The position numbers and the translations under genes were made by a program. A stretch of DNA of 64,000 bases from the NCBI RefSeq assembly GCF_026151335.1, contig NZ_JAMQPP010000001.1; one strand, written 5' to 3'. Positions 44,789 through 54,525 of the stretch are shown in pieces (within the stretch, counting starts at the first letter, position 1; every line of letters starts with the position of its first letter). The DNA comes from Leptospira_A soteropolitanensis (GTDB lineage: Bacteria > Spirochaetota > Leptospiria > Leptospirales > Leptospiraceae). The notes under the pieces were generated by a model. That model did not search any database. It saw only the letters and a program-made list of their open reading frames with translations, and had not been told where the DNA came from.

Positions 44789-46417
44789 ATGGCATGGTGG
44801 AAAGAAGCAGTTATCTATCAAATTTACCCACGTAGTTTTCAAGATTCCAATGGGGACGGAATTGGTGACTTAGAAGGTATCATCCAGAGATTGGATTACC
44901 TTGCAGGTTCCAAAGATTCTCTTGGAATTGATGCTATTTGGTTATCACCAGTGTATCCTTCTCCAATGTTCGATTTTGGGTATGATATTTCTGACTATGA
45001 AGAAATTGATCCAGTGTATGGTGACATTCAAACCTTCAAACGATTGTTAAAGGAAGCACACAAACGTGGTATCCGAATCATTATGGATCTTGTGGTTAAC
45101 CATACATCCCACCTCCATCCTTGGTTTGTCGAATCTAGATCTTCTGTGAATAGCCCCAAAAGAGATTGGTACATTTGGAAAGAACCAAATCACAATGGGC
45201 CACCAAACAATTGGCTTGGTGCCTTTGGCGGCTCTGGTTGGGAATATGACAAAAGAACAGGTGAATATTATTTCCATTCTTTCCTCAAAGAACAGCCTGA
45301 CCTCAATTGGCGTAACCCTGATGTAGAAGATGCGATATTTAGAATGATGAAGTATTGGCTAGATATGGGTGTCGATGGTTTTAGATTAGATGTGGTAAAC
45401 TTATATGTAAAAGACGAATTTTTAAGAAACAACGCGTCTTACTTTATGAAAGGACCAAGGCCATACGATAAACAAGTTCATGCTTATGATCGCGATCGTC
45501 CAGAAATGCATGGAATCCTACGGCGCATGAGAAAACTTTTAGATTCTTATGACGAAAAACGTATGTTTGTTGGTGAGATCATGCAAGATTTCCCTGGAAA
45601 CGTTTTACTTCCAGCGACATACTGCGGTCGTAATGATGAGTTGCATCTTGCGTTCAATTTTATGTTTTTATTCTCTCCTTGGAAGGCAAAACGATTTTAT
45701 CAAATTGTAAAAGATTTTGAATCAGCATTAGGTGAGGATAATTGGCCAAACTATACGCTATCCAATCATGATTTTCCTCGGCATATCACAAGGTATGAGA
45801 AAGGCACTGACACCATTGCAAGAGCTAGACTTGCAGCCTGCATGATGTTAACTCTGAGAGGAACCCCATTTTTATATTATGGTGAAGAGATTGGTATGAA
45901 ACGCCAAAAAGTCCCATACAATAAAATCCAGGACCCGGTGGGAAAAAGATATTGGCCATTCCATCCTGGTCGGGATCCAGAACGAATTCCTATGCCTTGG
46001 AATGGTTCTGAAACCACAGGATTTACTACTGGAAAAGCATGGCTCCCTTTGTACGCAGAAAAAAATGCAGTAAATGTAGAAAAACAAATGGAAGATCCAA
46101 ATTCCCTTTTTTTCACATATAAAAAGTTAATCCAAATCAGAAAGGATAGAAAATCTTTAAGAAAAGGAAAACTAAAGATCCTTTTAAGCTCCGACAAACA
46201 AGTATTATACTACAGAAGGAGAGCTGGAAAAGAAGAGACATATATATTCTTAAATTTTTCATCAAAACCCATCAGCGTTTCTTATCCAAGAAAGTGGATA
46301 TTAAATGAAATTCTATTCAGCTCAGCAAACAGAACTTCTTCTTTTGAACTTGAAAAAGAGTTGGACACCGGTGGATTACTTTTGTTGCCAAATGAAGCGA
46401 TAATTTTTGGAAAATAG
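44789..46417 (+). CDS. GH13 alpha-glucosidase / oligo-1,6-glucosidase-like
   Basis: 542 residues, GH13 subfamily with TIM barrel from residue 1. Conserved regions: DAIWLSPVYPSPMFDFGYD, DLVVNHTS, GFRLDVVNLY (nucleophile Asp), FVGEIM (acid/base Glu) and LSNHDFPR (transition-state Asp). WWKEAVIYQIYPRSFQDSNG is the classic N-terminus of alpha-glucosidases and trehalose-type hydrolases. No signal peptide, so it acts in the cytoplasm on imported or stored alpha-glucosides. It starts one base after glnD and is probably cotranscribed. Confidence 0.92.
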   Translation: MAWWKEAVIYQIYPRSFQDSNGDGIGDLEGIIQRLDYLAGSKDSLGIDAIWLSPVYPSPMFDFGYDISDYEEIDPVYGDIQTFKRLLKEAHKRGIRIIMDLVVNHTSHLHPWFVESRSSVNSPKRDWYIWKEPNHNGPPNNWLGAFGGSGWEYDKRTGEYYFHSFLKEQPDLNWRNPDVEDAIFRMMKYWLDMGVDGFRLDVVNLYVKDEFLRNNASYFMKGPRPYDKQVHAYDRDRPEMHGILRRMRKLLDSYDEKRMFVGEIMQDFPGNVLLPATYCGRNDELHLAFNFMFLFSPWKAKRFYQIVKDFESALGEDNWPNYTLSNHDFPRHITRYEKGTDTIARARLAACMMLTLRGTPFLYYGEEIGMKRQKVPYNKIQDPVGKRYWPFHPGRDPERIPMPWNGSETTGFTTGKAWLPLYAEKNAVNVEKQMEDPNSLFFTYKKLIQIRKDRKSLRKGKLKILLSSDKQVLYYRRRAGKEETYIFLNFSSKPISVSYPRKWILNEILFSSANRTSSFELEKELDTGGLLLLPNEAIIFGK

Positions 46418-46543
46418 TCTTTTTTAACCAAAAAATAAAAGAATCACCTTCCTATATTCTAAAATTGGAATAGAATTTAGAATTATTTTAAACTGTTGAC
46501 AATTCTTCTTTCAGGATTTCGCTGGCAGTAGATGGGTCGAGGT

Positions 46544-46897
46544 ATGAAAAAGACTGTGATTAGCAAACTAGCAGTTTTACTGTTCTCATTGATATTCGTC
46601 AGTACTAACACTGAAGGATATTCAGCAAACCTTACCACTGACATAAAAACTAATTCATACAATACCTCTAGTATTTATGATTTTAACTTTTTCATTAACA
46701 ACATCTCCGAACCGACTGAAGAGGAAGCAGAATTAGATTCCTTCCATCAAAAACAGATTCTATCGGCTTTAACGTCATATATTTCTTTTCCTATTGAAAT
46801 TTTTTCTGAATCGTTAACTTTCCAACTACAAAAACCAAATTTTAACGAAAGTTTAGAAAAACCAAAAACCCGCGCTCCTCCTCTCTTTTTCATCTAA
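46544..46897 (+). CDS. small secreted protein heading efflux operon
   Basis: 117 residues: signal peptide (MKKTVISKLAVLLFSLIFV...), then an asparagine-, serine- and threonine-rich region and the tail KTRAPPLFFI. No known domain. The ATG at 46544 follows GAGG closely and is preferred over one at 46532. It lies 92 bases before the membrane-fusion gene of the RND efflux operon on the same strand and may be cotranscribed. TTGACA at about 46496 could be a -35 box, but no convincing -10 was seen. Confidence 0.65.
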   Translation: MKKTVISKLAVLLFSLIFVSTNTEGYSANLTTDIKTNSYNTSSIYDFNFFINNISEPTEEEAELDSFHQKQILSALTSYISFPIEIFSESLTFQLQKPNFNESLEKPKTRAPPLFFI

Positions 46898-46989
46898 CAT
46901 CTTTTCCCGTTAATGGTGCATCAAGGCACCAAATGATCTTAGATCTAAATCATTTGTTTCAACATCCGATTGGACAAAGTGAGGATACC

Positions 46990-48108
46990 ATGAAATTTTC
47001 TTTTGGCCTTAAAAGCCCATTTTCTCAAAAACTATCTGTACTAATTACCTATACTATTTTACTGAATTTATTCCTAGTGAATTGTCATTCAAACAATCAT
47101 GAAGAAAAAAATTCTCTGACTGCTGCCTATCCTTGGAAACAAGATGTAACGATAGAAAAAAATTATGTAGCTCAGGTAAAAGCGATCCAACGGATTGAAA
47201 TCAGAGCCTTCGAAAAAGGATACTTAACCAACATTTATATGGATGAAGGTAAGGTAGTAAAAAAGGGGCAAAAACTTTTCCAAGTAATGCCTATGCTTGT
47301 AAATGCTCAATACGAAAAAGCAAAAGCAGAGTATGAATCAACTTCAATCGAATACGAAAATACAGAAAAACTATTTAAAGAAAATGTAGTTTCTCAAACA
47401 GAATTATCTTTAATCAAAGCTAGACTGAAAAAAAATAAAGCAACAATGGATTTGGCTCAAATTCACCTTAACTTAGCGACTGTTACAGCACCATTTACTG
47501 GAATTACTGATCGTTTTCAAGTTCGTTTAGGAAGTCTAGTAGAAGAAGGGACACTATTAACAACTATCTCCGATATTTCTAAACTATGGGTTTACTTTAA
47601 TGTATCTGAAAAAGATTATCTGAATTTTACAAGCGATAGGAAATCAGGTGACAAACCATTAAAAGTAAAATTTCTAATGGCGAATAACCAACTTTTCAAA
47701 TACGAAGGAATCGCTGATACAATCGAAGGAGAATTCGACAGCGAAACAGGAACCATTCCATTTCGGGCCACATTTCCAAACCCAGATCGACTTTTACGTC
47801 ATGGAGAAACTGGAAATGTTGTTGTTCATGAAAAACTAAAAGATGCTTTGATCATTCCTCAAAAAGCTACCTTTGAAGTTCTAGACAAACATTATGTTTA
47901 TATTGTTAACCTTAAAGGTAAAATCAAAGCTACTGAAATCAAAATAGCAAATGAAATACCTCATTTATTTGTAGTTGAATCAGGGATTTCAGAAAACGAT
48001 ATCATCCTTCTTGAAGGACTTGGTAAAGTCCATGATGATGATGTTATTAAATACAAAGTAGAATCACGTGAAAACATAATAAAAAGTTTTGATTTAGCGG
48101 CTCACTAG
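46990..48108 (+). CDS. RND efflux membrane-fusion lipoprotein
   Basis: 372 residues. N-terminal signal with lipobox LFLVNC, then the adaptor architecture of AcrA/MexA proteins: barrel-sandwich hybrid (AFEKGYLTNIYMDEGKVVKK and LNLATVTAPFTGITDRFQV), helical hairpin (about 95-150), beta-barrel (ISKLWVYFNVSEKDY) and membrane-proximal domain. The ATG at 46990 follows GAGGATACC; the upstream ATG at 46933 lacks a site. It bridges the inner-membrane pump and outer-membrane channel encoded next. Confidence 0.93.
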   Translation: MKFSFGLKSPFSQKLSVLITYTILLNLFLVNCHSNNHEEKNSLTAAYPWKQDVTIEKNYVAQVKAIQRIEIRAFEKGYLTNIYMDEGKVVKKGQKLFQVMPMLVNAQYEKAKAEYESTSIEYENTEKLFKENVVSQTELSLIKARLKKNKATMDLAQIHLNLATVTAPFTGITDRFQVRLGSLVEEGTLLTTISDISKLWVYFNVSEKDYLNFTSDRKSGDKPLKVKFLMANNQLFKYEGIADTIEGEFDSETGTIPFRATFPNPDRLLRHGETGNVVVHEKLKDALIIPQKATFEVLDKHYVYIVNLKGKIKATEIKIANEIPHLFVVESGISENDIILLEGLGKVHDDDVIKYKVESRENIIKSFDLAAH

Positions 48109-48119
48109 GAGAATCATTT

Positions 48120-51100
48120 ATGTTTACAAAATTTCTCCAAAGACCAGTACTTGCCATCGTCTTATCCGTGTTAATTGTCTTTGTTGGATTGATTTCTATC
48201 AAAAACATTCCTGTATCGCAATTTCCTGAAATTGCACCACCAAGGGTCACCATTACCTTGTCCTTTCCTGGAGCCAGTGCACAAGTATTGGTACAATCTA
48301 CGATCACTACTCTTGAACAAGCCATCAATGGTGTTGCCGGTATGCGTTACATGATTTCCTCATCAACAAGTTCAGGTGATGCCATCATTCAAGTATTATT
48401 TGATCCAGGTACTAACCCAAATGATGCCTTAGTACAAGTAAAAACAAGAGTAGATCAAATGATGTATCGCGTTCCAGAGTTGGTTCGACTTGAGGGAATT
48501 TTTGTTCAACCAGTACAACCGAGTATGTTGTTGTATGTAAACTTATATAGTAAAGATCCCAATGCGAGCGAGAAGTTTCTTTATAACTATGCTACAGTCT
48601 TCTTACTTCCTGAATTAAAACGCATTCATGGAATAGGGCAAGCAAAGATATTAGGAACAAGGCAATACGCGATGCGAGTGTGGTTAAATCCTGATAGAAT
48701 GCGTGCCTACAACGTAACAACAGCAGAAGTGATGAAAGCTATTGAAAACCAAAGTATCATCGCAAGACCAGGCCGACTTGGACAAAGTTCAGGAAAACAA
48801 GCGCAATCACTAGAATATACTCTTACCTATGAAGGCTGGTACAACGAACCCGGACAATATGAAAACATCATCATTCGAGCAAAAACCGGGGGAGAAGTTT
48901 TATACTTAAAAGATATTTCTAAAGTAGAACTTGATAGTGAATTTTATAATATTTATTCCGACGTTGATGGCCACCCTGCTGCTGCCATCATGTTCAAACA
49001 AACAGAAGGAAGTAACGCAAAGGAAGTTATCGAAGATATTAAATCAAAATTAGAAGAACTGAAAAAAACATTTCCTCCACAAATGGATTATAAACTCAGT
49101 TACGATGTATCTAGCTTTATAGATGCAGCCATTGAAAAAGTAATTCATACTCTTGTCGAAGCATTCGTACTTGTTGCCATCGTAGTATTTATCTTTCTCG
49201 GAGATTGGCGTTCTACACTGATTCCCATCATAGCAGTACCGGTATCCTTAATTGGAGCGTTTTCTTTTATGTTGGCTCTAGGGCTTACTATCAACTTAAT
49301 CACACTATTTGCTATGGTACTTGCCATCGGTATCGTTGTGGATGATGCCATTGTTGTTGTTGAAGCTGTTCACGCAAAAATGACAGAAAACCATCTAAGT
49401 GTTTATTTATCAGTAAAAAATGTTTTGGGTGAAATCAGCGGAGCTGTGATCGCGATCACACTTCTAATGACAGCAGTTTTTGTTCCTGTTACTTTTTTGT
49501 CTGGTCCTGTGGGAGTTTTTTACAGGCAATTCGCAATCACAATGGCAACCTCAATTGTCTTATCTGGATTTGTAGCTTTAACACTTACTCCGGTATTAAC
49601 GGCAATGATATTAAAGCCTCACGTACATAATAAAAAGACACACAATCCAATTGATATATTCTTAAATAAATTCAATTATTACTTTGAGCAGCTAACTGAA
49701 AAATATGTAAAACTAATGCATCGTTTTTCTGGATCAAGAGTATTTGTTGTCTCTATCCTACTTAGTTTCACAGCTGGATTTTTATTTTTATCACAAATAG
49801 TTCCGGCAGGATTTGTTCCAGGAGAAGACCAGGGTATGATTTATGCAGTTATACAAACACCACCTGGATCTACCATTGAAAAAACCAATGATGTCGCACG
49901 CAAACTTCAAGATGTAGCATTAAAAATTGAAGGAGTCGACTCCGTAGCCTCACTTGCTGGATATGAAATTTTAACGGAAGGAGAAGGTTCCAATGCAGGT
50001 ACATGTCTGATAAGTTTAAAAGATTGGTCAGATCGAAAAAATTCAGTTCACGATGTAATGGAAGAACTCGAACACAAAACCAAAAACTTCGGTGCAATCA
50101 TAGAATTTTTTGAACCACCCGCAGTACCAGGGTTTGGTGCCGCCGGAGGAGTTATGTTTAGATTGTTAGATAAAACCAATAGTGGAGATTATACGGCCTT
50201 TGATAAAATTCATGAAGAATTTATGGCTGAACTTAGAAAAAGAAAAGAATTAACAGGACTATTTTCTTTTTATTCAGCTAAGTTTCCACAACTTGAAGTA
50301 AAATTGGATCGAAAGCTAGCTATGCAAAAAGGAGTCAATATAGGCGAAGCTATGGATAATCTGGATATCCTCGTTGGTAGCACTTACGAACAGGGCTTCA
50401 TTCGCTTTAATCAATTTTTTAAAGTATATGTTCAATCACTTCCAGAGTTTCGCAGATTGCCGTCTGATATTTTAAAACTATTCACACCAAATGATAAAGG
50501 AGAAATGGTTCCCTATTCTGCATTTTTATCTCTGGAACAAAAACAAGGTGCCAATGAGATTACTAGATATAATGCTTATACATCATCAGTTATTAACGTA
50601 CTTCCAAGCGAAGGTTATACAACCGGCGATGCCATTCAGGGAATCAGAGAAGCCGCAAAAAATCTTCCCTCAGGATTTGAAGTAGGTTGGGAGGGTCTTT
50701 CTTATGACGAGGCAGCAAGAGGGAATGAAGCTATCTTTATTTTTTTGGCAGTGATCATCTTTGTTTATCTCGTACTCTCTGCACAATATGAAAGTTTCAT
50801 CATTCCCTTTTCTGTAATTCTTTCTCTCCCTCCAGGGATATTCGGAACTTTCTTTCTATTAAAATTGTTGGGACTTGCCAATGATATCTATGCTCAAATT
50901 GGAATGATTATGTTGATCGGCCTTCTCGGAAAAAATGCGGTATTAATTGTTGAATTTGCAAGGCAAAGGCAAGAGGCAGGATTAACAGTTTTTGATGCTG
51001 CAATTGAAGGTGCGAAAGCAAGATTTCGTCCCATTTTAATGACTTCATTTGCTTTCGTTGCAGGTTTATTGCCTCTCGTTTTTGCCACTGGTCCAGGAGC

Positions 51101-51320
51101 AATTGCCAATCATACTATCGGAGCTTGCGCGTTAGGTGGGATGTTATTCGGAACTATCTTTGGAGTAGTAATTGTTCCAGGTTTATATATTATCTTCGGA
51201 AATATTGCAAAAGGAAAAACCTTAATTTATCGAGAAGACAATATGCCGCTCTCTGAATCTGAATCTACTTACATCAAAGCCGAATCGGAAAGAAAAAAAA
51301 TTAAGAAAGGAAATAAATAA
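48120..51320 (+). CDS. RND (HAE1-type) multidrug efflux permease
   Basis: 1066 residues, AcrB/MexB family, 12 predicted TM helices and two large periplasmic loops. It starts MFTKFLQRPVLAIVLS with the NIPVSQFPEIAPPRVTI motif. TM4 contains VLAIGIVVDDAIVVVEAVHA, with the adjacent proton-relay Asp pair of the hydrophobe/amphiphile subfamily, which separates it from the metal-type pump at 19.7 kb. PPGSTIEKTND and a GxGxxG-like loop are also present. Expected substrates are drugs, bile salts or detergents. An 11-base gap from the adaptor gene and 1 base to the channel gene indicate one operon. Confidence 0.95.
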   Translation: MFTKFLQRPVLAIVLSVLIVFVGLISIKNIPVSQFPEIAPPRVTITLSFPGASAQVLVQSTITTLEQAINGVAGMRYMISSSTSSGDAIIQVLFDPGTNPNDALVQVKTRVDQMMYRVPELVRLEGIFVQPVQPSMLLYVNLYSKDPNASEKFLYNYATVFLLPELKRIHGIGQAKILGTRQYAMRVWLNPDRMRAYNVTTAEVMKAIENQSIIARPGRLGQSSGKQAQSLEYTLTYEGWYNEPGQYENIIIRAKTGGEVLYLKDISKVELDSEFYNIYSDVDGHPAAAIMFKQTEGSNAKEVIEDIKSKLEELKKTFPPQMDYKLSYDVSSFIDAAIEKVIHTLVEAFVLVAIVVFIFLGDWRSTLIPIIAVPVSLIGAFSFMLALGLTINLITLFAMVLAIGIVVDDAIVVVEAVHAKMTENHLSVYLSVKNVLGEISGAVIAITLLMTAVFVPVTFLSGPVGVFYRQFAITMATSIVLSGFVALTLTPVLTAMILKPHVHNKKTHNPIDIFLNKFNYYFEQLTEKYVKLMHRFSGSRVFVVSILLSFTAGFLFLSQIVPAGFVPGEDQGMIYAVIQTPPGSTIEKTNDVARKLQDVALKIEGVDSVASLAGYEILTEGEGSNAGTCLISLKDWSDRKNSVHDVMEELEHKTKNFGAIIEFFEPPAVPGFGAAGGVMFRLLDKTNSGDYTAFDKIHEEFMAELRKRKELTGLFSFYSAKFPQLEVKLDRKLAMQKGVNIGEAMDNLDILVGSTYEQGFIRFNQFFKVYVQSLPEFRRLPSDILKLFTPNDKGEMVPYSAFLSLEQKQGANEITRYNAYTSSVINVLPSEGYTTGDAIQGIREAAKNLPSGFEVGWEGLSYDEAARGNEAIFIFLAVIIFVYLVLSAQYESFIIPFSVILSLPPGIFGTFFLLKLLGLANDIYAQIGMIMLIGLLGKNAVLIVEFARQRQEAGLTVFDAAIEGAKARFRPILMTSFAFVAGLLPLVFATGPGAIANHTIGACALGGMLFGTIFGVVIVPGLYIIFGNIAKGKTLIYREDNMPLSESESTYIKAESERKKIKKGNK

Positions 51321-51321
51321 G

Positions 51322-52749
51322 ATGAAACGAATCATTTTGCCTATCTTGTTCTTATTAAATTTTTCCTGTATTCCTGCCCTTCTCCAAAGAGATAAAGAGG
51401 ATTTAAAATTACCTGAAGAATTTTTAAATTGGGAAACTTCGGAGAAATCTGAAAAGTTAGTAAATCAAATCTGGAAAGAATTTTTCAAAGAACAACAGTT
51501 AGTTGATTTAATCGAAATTGCGATAGAAAATAACCAGGAACTAGCTATTCTGGAACAGGAAATCAATATTTCTAATAATGAAGTTTTTGCGAGACAAGGG
51601 GAATACCTTCCTAAACTTTCAATTCAAGCTGACGGTGGAAGCGAACAAAAAGAAAGGTTTAGTACACCGAATGCCAATTCCCCAACTCTCTTTGCCCACG
51701 GTGGTCTTGTAATGAGTTGGGAGATTGATATTTGGAAAAAACTTAGGAACGCAACTAAATCAGCTTATCTACGTTATTTGGCAGGAATTGAAGGAAAACG
51801 ATATGTAGTTACTAACCTGGTAGCTGAAATAACTGATACCTATTTTGAACTGATCGCATTGGACAATCAACTCACTTTAGTAGAAAACTATATCGATGTA
51901 TTATCCAAAGTTAAAGACATTGTCGTTCTTCAAAGAGAAGCAGGACGAACAACATCGTTGGCCGTAAAACGTTTTGAGGCAGAGGTTTCAAAAAATTTAG
52001 CTCGAAAATACGATATAGTCCAACGCATTGCAATTACAGAAAACCGATTGAATTTTTTGTTAGGAAGATTTCCTGAAAAAATAGCAAGAAAATCCGAAGA
52101 TTTTTTGGATATCTCATTACCTGAAATTCAAAAATCAGTGCCTGTTGATCTATTAGAAAATCGACCAGACATCAAACAAGCAACACTCATTTTAGAATCA
52201 AGAAAATTGGATGTCGAAGTTGCAAGAGCTCGATTTTATCCTTCACTTATGATAGATGGAAATATTGGATATGAAGCCTTTAATTCAAAACACTTTAAAG
52301 GTACCCCAGTATCCTTAGCATACGGATTAGGTGGTGGAATCATCGCACCTCTTATTAATAGAAAAGCAATTGAAGCAAACTACGCGACTGCAAATAATAT
52401 GCAAATTCAAGCTATATACAATTATGAAGTATCACTCTTAAAAGCTTTTACGGAAGTCACCAATCAAATTGTAAAAATTAAAAACTTAAATCAAAAATTT
52501 GAAGCAAAAACAAAACAAGTTTTAAATTTAAAAGAATCTGTTGAAATTTCTAACATTCTGTTTAAAGCCGGACGAATTGATTACATTGACGTTCTATTTA
52601 CACAACGCGACTTCTTAGAAGCTCAAATTGAAGTATATGAATTAAAATACAGCTTATTAGAATCTAACATTGGTTTGTATAAAGCACTTGGCGGCGGATG
52701 GAGAGGTCAAAAGGAACCAGAAGGCGAAAGAAAAACGAGCAACTTCTAA
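51322..52749 (+). CDS. outer-membrane efflux channel lipoprotein
   Basis: 475 residues, TolC/OprM (NodT) family. Lipobox FLLNFSC (Cys about 16). Two outer-membrane-efflux-protein repeats: AIENNQELAILEQEINISNN near residue 75 and the second around 255-300 (ENRPDIKQATLILESRKLDVEVARARFYPSL, shown here by its first 20 residues ENRPDIKQATLILESRKLDV). It completes the tripartite pump with the preceding two genes, which it follows by a single base. Confidence 0.93.
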   Translation: MKRIILPILFLLNFSCIPALLQRDKEDLKLPEEFLNWETSEKSEKLVNQIWKEFFKEQQLVDLIEIAIENNQELAILEQEINISNNEVFARQGEYLPKLSIQADGGSEQKERFSTPNANSPTLFAHGGLVMSWEIDIWKKLRNATKSAYLRYLAGIEGKRYVVTNLVAEITDTYFELIALDNQLTLVENYIDVLSKVKDIVVLQREAGRTTSLAVKRFEAEVSKNLARKYDIVQRIAITENRLNFLLGRFPEKIARKSEDFLDISLPEIQKSVPVDLLENRPDIKQATLILESRKLDVEVARARFYPSLMIDGNIGYEAFNSKHFKGTPVSLAYGLGGGIIAPLINRKAIEANYATANNMQIQAIYNYEVSLLKAFTEVTNQIVKIKNLNQKFEAKTKQVLNLKESVEISNILFKAGRIDYIDVLFTQRDFLEAQIEVYELKYSLLESNIGLYKALGGGWRGQKEPEGERKTSNF

Positions 52750-53005
52750 GGTTGCATCGTTTCTGAAAGTAGTAGTTCTGTAATTTTCAAGTGGGGCGCC
52801 TCGAATGGTTCGAGGTTTCCCAATCTCAAAGTATAATGACCCCGCTTTTCGCTCCAATCTTTCCAATCTGATTCCAATAACAAAAATGAATTTTATACGG
52901 AAAGGATTTCCGCTTCGATCGGTGGCGCAGGGATTCAAAATTATATTATTGAATTCTAATATTTAGTTATAACAATTATTCAGATTTTTTTGATTTCAAC
53001 CTATA
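52750..53005. other. convergent intergenic region with hairpin
   Basis: Between the efflux channel gene and the minus-strand hypothetical. It contains CCTCGAA-TGG-TTCGAGG (52799-52815, terminator-like) and a GC-rich tract. Its minus-strand frame (IGKPRTIRGAP and LERLERKAGS) looks like other spurious leptospiral frames and is not called as a gene. Confidence 0.4.
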
Positions 53006-53443
53006 TTAAATTTTTAGAGAAGTAATATAATAATCTTCTTCTTCGAATCCTCGATATTTCGATTGATTATTGACAAAGTAACATTCAGCAAGTCCGTTAG
53101 GTCTTTTACATAAGATTTCTAATTTGATATTAATCTTATATTTTTCATTTATTACTGGCAACAGAAAGGTATTTTCATAAATATTTTGTTCAGGGTAAGT
53201 GTATACATCTTCAAAAGCAAAGGAAAAAGTAGATTCACTTGTAGTAAATTTTCTACCTAAAGCAAAATAGGTTAACCCATACGTTTTAAAATCAGTAATC
53301 CAAAGACCCCCTCCTATCCCCACATAAGAATGTAAAAAAAGGACCCGATTGTTTTCCAAAAAATAGATCTTAAAACTCGGTAATCTGTTTTGATCGACAT
53401 GATCTTTTAGATCATATAGGTCATAAAAAGTTAGGACTTTCAA
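53006..53443 (-). CDS. hypothetical protein, start uncertain
   Basis: 145 residues from a TTG at 53443; no ATG is available and no ribosome site is visible. The frame stays open and protein-like for about 25 codons further upstream (CITKENQCKVDPLFQK), overlapping the 3' end of the DUF1801 gene, so it could be 5'-truncated or frameshifted. It is rich in aromatic residues and beta-type sequence (FLHSYVGIGGGLWITDF). No family is recognised. Confidence 0.55.
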   Translation of the reverse strand: MKVLTFYDLYDLKDHVDQNRLPSFKIYFLENNRVLFLHSYVGIGGGLWITDFKTYGLTYFALGRKFTTSESTFSFAFEDVYTYPEQNIYENTFLLPVINEKYKINIKLEILCKRPNGLAECYFVNNQSKYRGFEEEDYYITSLKI

Positions 53444-53468
53444 AAGTTTTGTCTTTTGAAATAATGGA

Positions 53469-53927
53469 TCAACCTTGCATTGATTTTCTTTTGTGATACA
53501 GCAATGCTTTCTTTAAACAAACGATGAGTTTGGTTTTAGAAAGTTTTTGATTCGTTTTTAAATATAACGCTCTTCTTCCATCACAATTCAGTTCTGGAAA
53601 TTCGATAGCAATCTCTTTGGCAATGGTGGTTTTACAATTAAAGTAGAGTGCAAATTCCGAATCGTCTACCTTCCCAATTCGAATGGTAGAACCAGATTTT
53701 GTTTTAGGCGTTAAAAAACTTGGCTCCGCCCATTTCAAACATTCCTCAATTTCACCAATGCGTTCATCTGATTCCGACAATTCATAAATCAAAGTTCGAA
53801 TTTCCATAAACTTATCAAACATTACGGGTGTTAAATTAAAATAATAGGATGATACTTGTTCCGATGGAAGAGGATATTTTAGTTTGGAACTAGAATTTGA
53901 TTTGCTTTTATATTTAGAGGTTGCCAA
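53469..53927 (-). CDS. DUF1801 domain protein
   Basis: 152 residues with an N-terminal Lys/Ser-rich tail, then a YdhG/DUF1801-type domain: IYELSESDERIGEIEECLKW, SFLTPKTKSGSTIRIG, FALYFNCKTT and the C-terminal LIVCLKKALLYHKRK. Small proteins of this kind are frequent in accessory DNA. The start is a TTG at 53927 preceded closely by a TAA; MFDKFMEIR further in is an alternative. Function unknown. Confidence 0.75.
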   Translation of the reverse strand: MATSKYKSKSNSSSKLKYPLPSEQVSSYYFNLTPVMFDKFMEIRTLIYELSESDERIGEIEECLKWAEPSFLTPKTKSGSTIRIGKVDDSEFALYFNCKTTIAKEIAIEFPELNCDGRRALYLKTNQKLSKTKLIVCLKKALLYHKRKSMQG

Positions 53928-54026
53928 TTTTTAACTTTGATAATTCGGTTTCAAAATGAAAAAGTCATTTAGTTTTCGATTTTAAATTGGATTTTGGGAC
54001 CTGATGAAACTAGGTATGAGAAAAAT

Positions 54027-54362
54027 CTAATATTGAAATACGGGACCAATTTTTTCATCCGTACCTTTAAAACGGACTTTATCTCCAATTTTCACTGCAT
54101 TGAAATCAGTAACACCTTCAATTACCGTTGTCAATTTTACATTTTCTTCTGTTTGTACAATCGCCAGAACATAAGGGGCACGAGTTGCCATATGACCAAA
54201 CCCAACATACACAACAGTAAACGAATGGATGGTTCCATTTTGTTTTAAGTCCACTTTTTGTATGGATTCACTGCCACAGGAAGGACAACCCACCAACACT
54301 TCTGCTACTTTGAAGTTACATTGATTACAAATTGTGCCAGTGAATGTTTGTGTTACGCTCAT
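54027..54362 (-). CDS. DUF35 / OB-fold zinc-ribbon protein (thiolase partner type)
   Basis: 111 residues. N-terminal rubredoxin-like zinc ribbon with C12, C15, C26 and C29 (TICNQCNF and VGCPSCGS), then an OB fold with GTIHSFTVVYVGFGHMATRA. DUF35 proteins commonly partner thiolases or acyl-CoA hydratases and help bind acyl-CoA. A thiolase gene lies on the same strand at 55389-56603 but is separated by a decayed toxin-antitoxin pair and a repeat patch, so the pairing is probably ancestral. Confidence 0.88.
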   Translation of the reverse strand: MSVTQTFTGTICNQCNFKVAEVLVGCPSCGSESIQKVDLKQNGTIHSFTVVYVGFGHMATRAPYVLAIVQTEENVKLTTVIEGVTDFNAVKIGDKVRFKGTDEKIGPVFQY

Positions 54363-54525
54363 AGTACATTTCTCATATTGGGCAGATTTAATTGCAATAC
54401 GTTTATAATGCCTGCAGATCCGCTCCTGACGCTCGTTTGTATCCGGAAAGGAAGTATCAGCCCTGTCAAATATCCTGTTGGGGCAGAGGTTCGAAGGAGG
54501 TCTGATAGCATTGGCTACTTAAGCA

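Noticed and set aside
52657..52938. Minus-strand gene of about 93 codons
   Set aside because: It overlaps the efflux channel gene end and a GC-rich intergenic tract, and its sequence looks like a spurious frame from repeated noncoding DNA.
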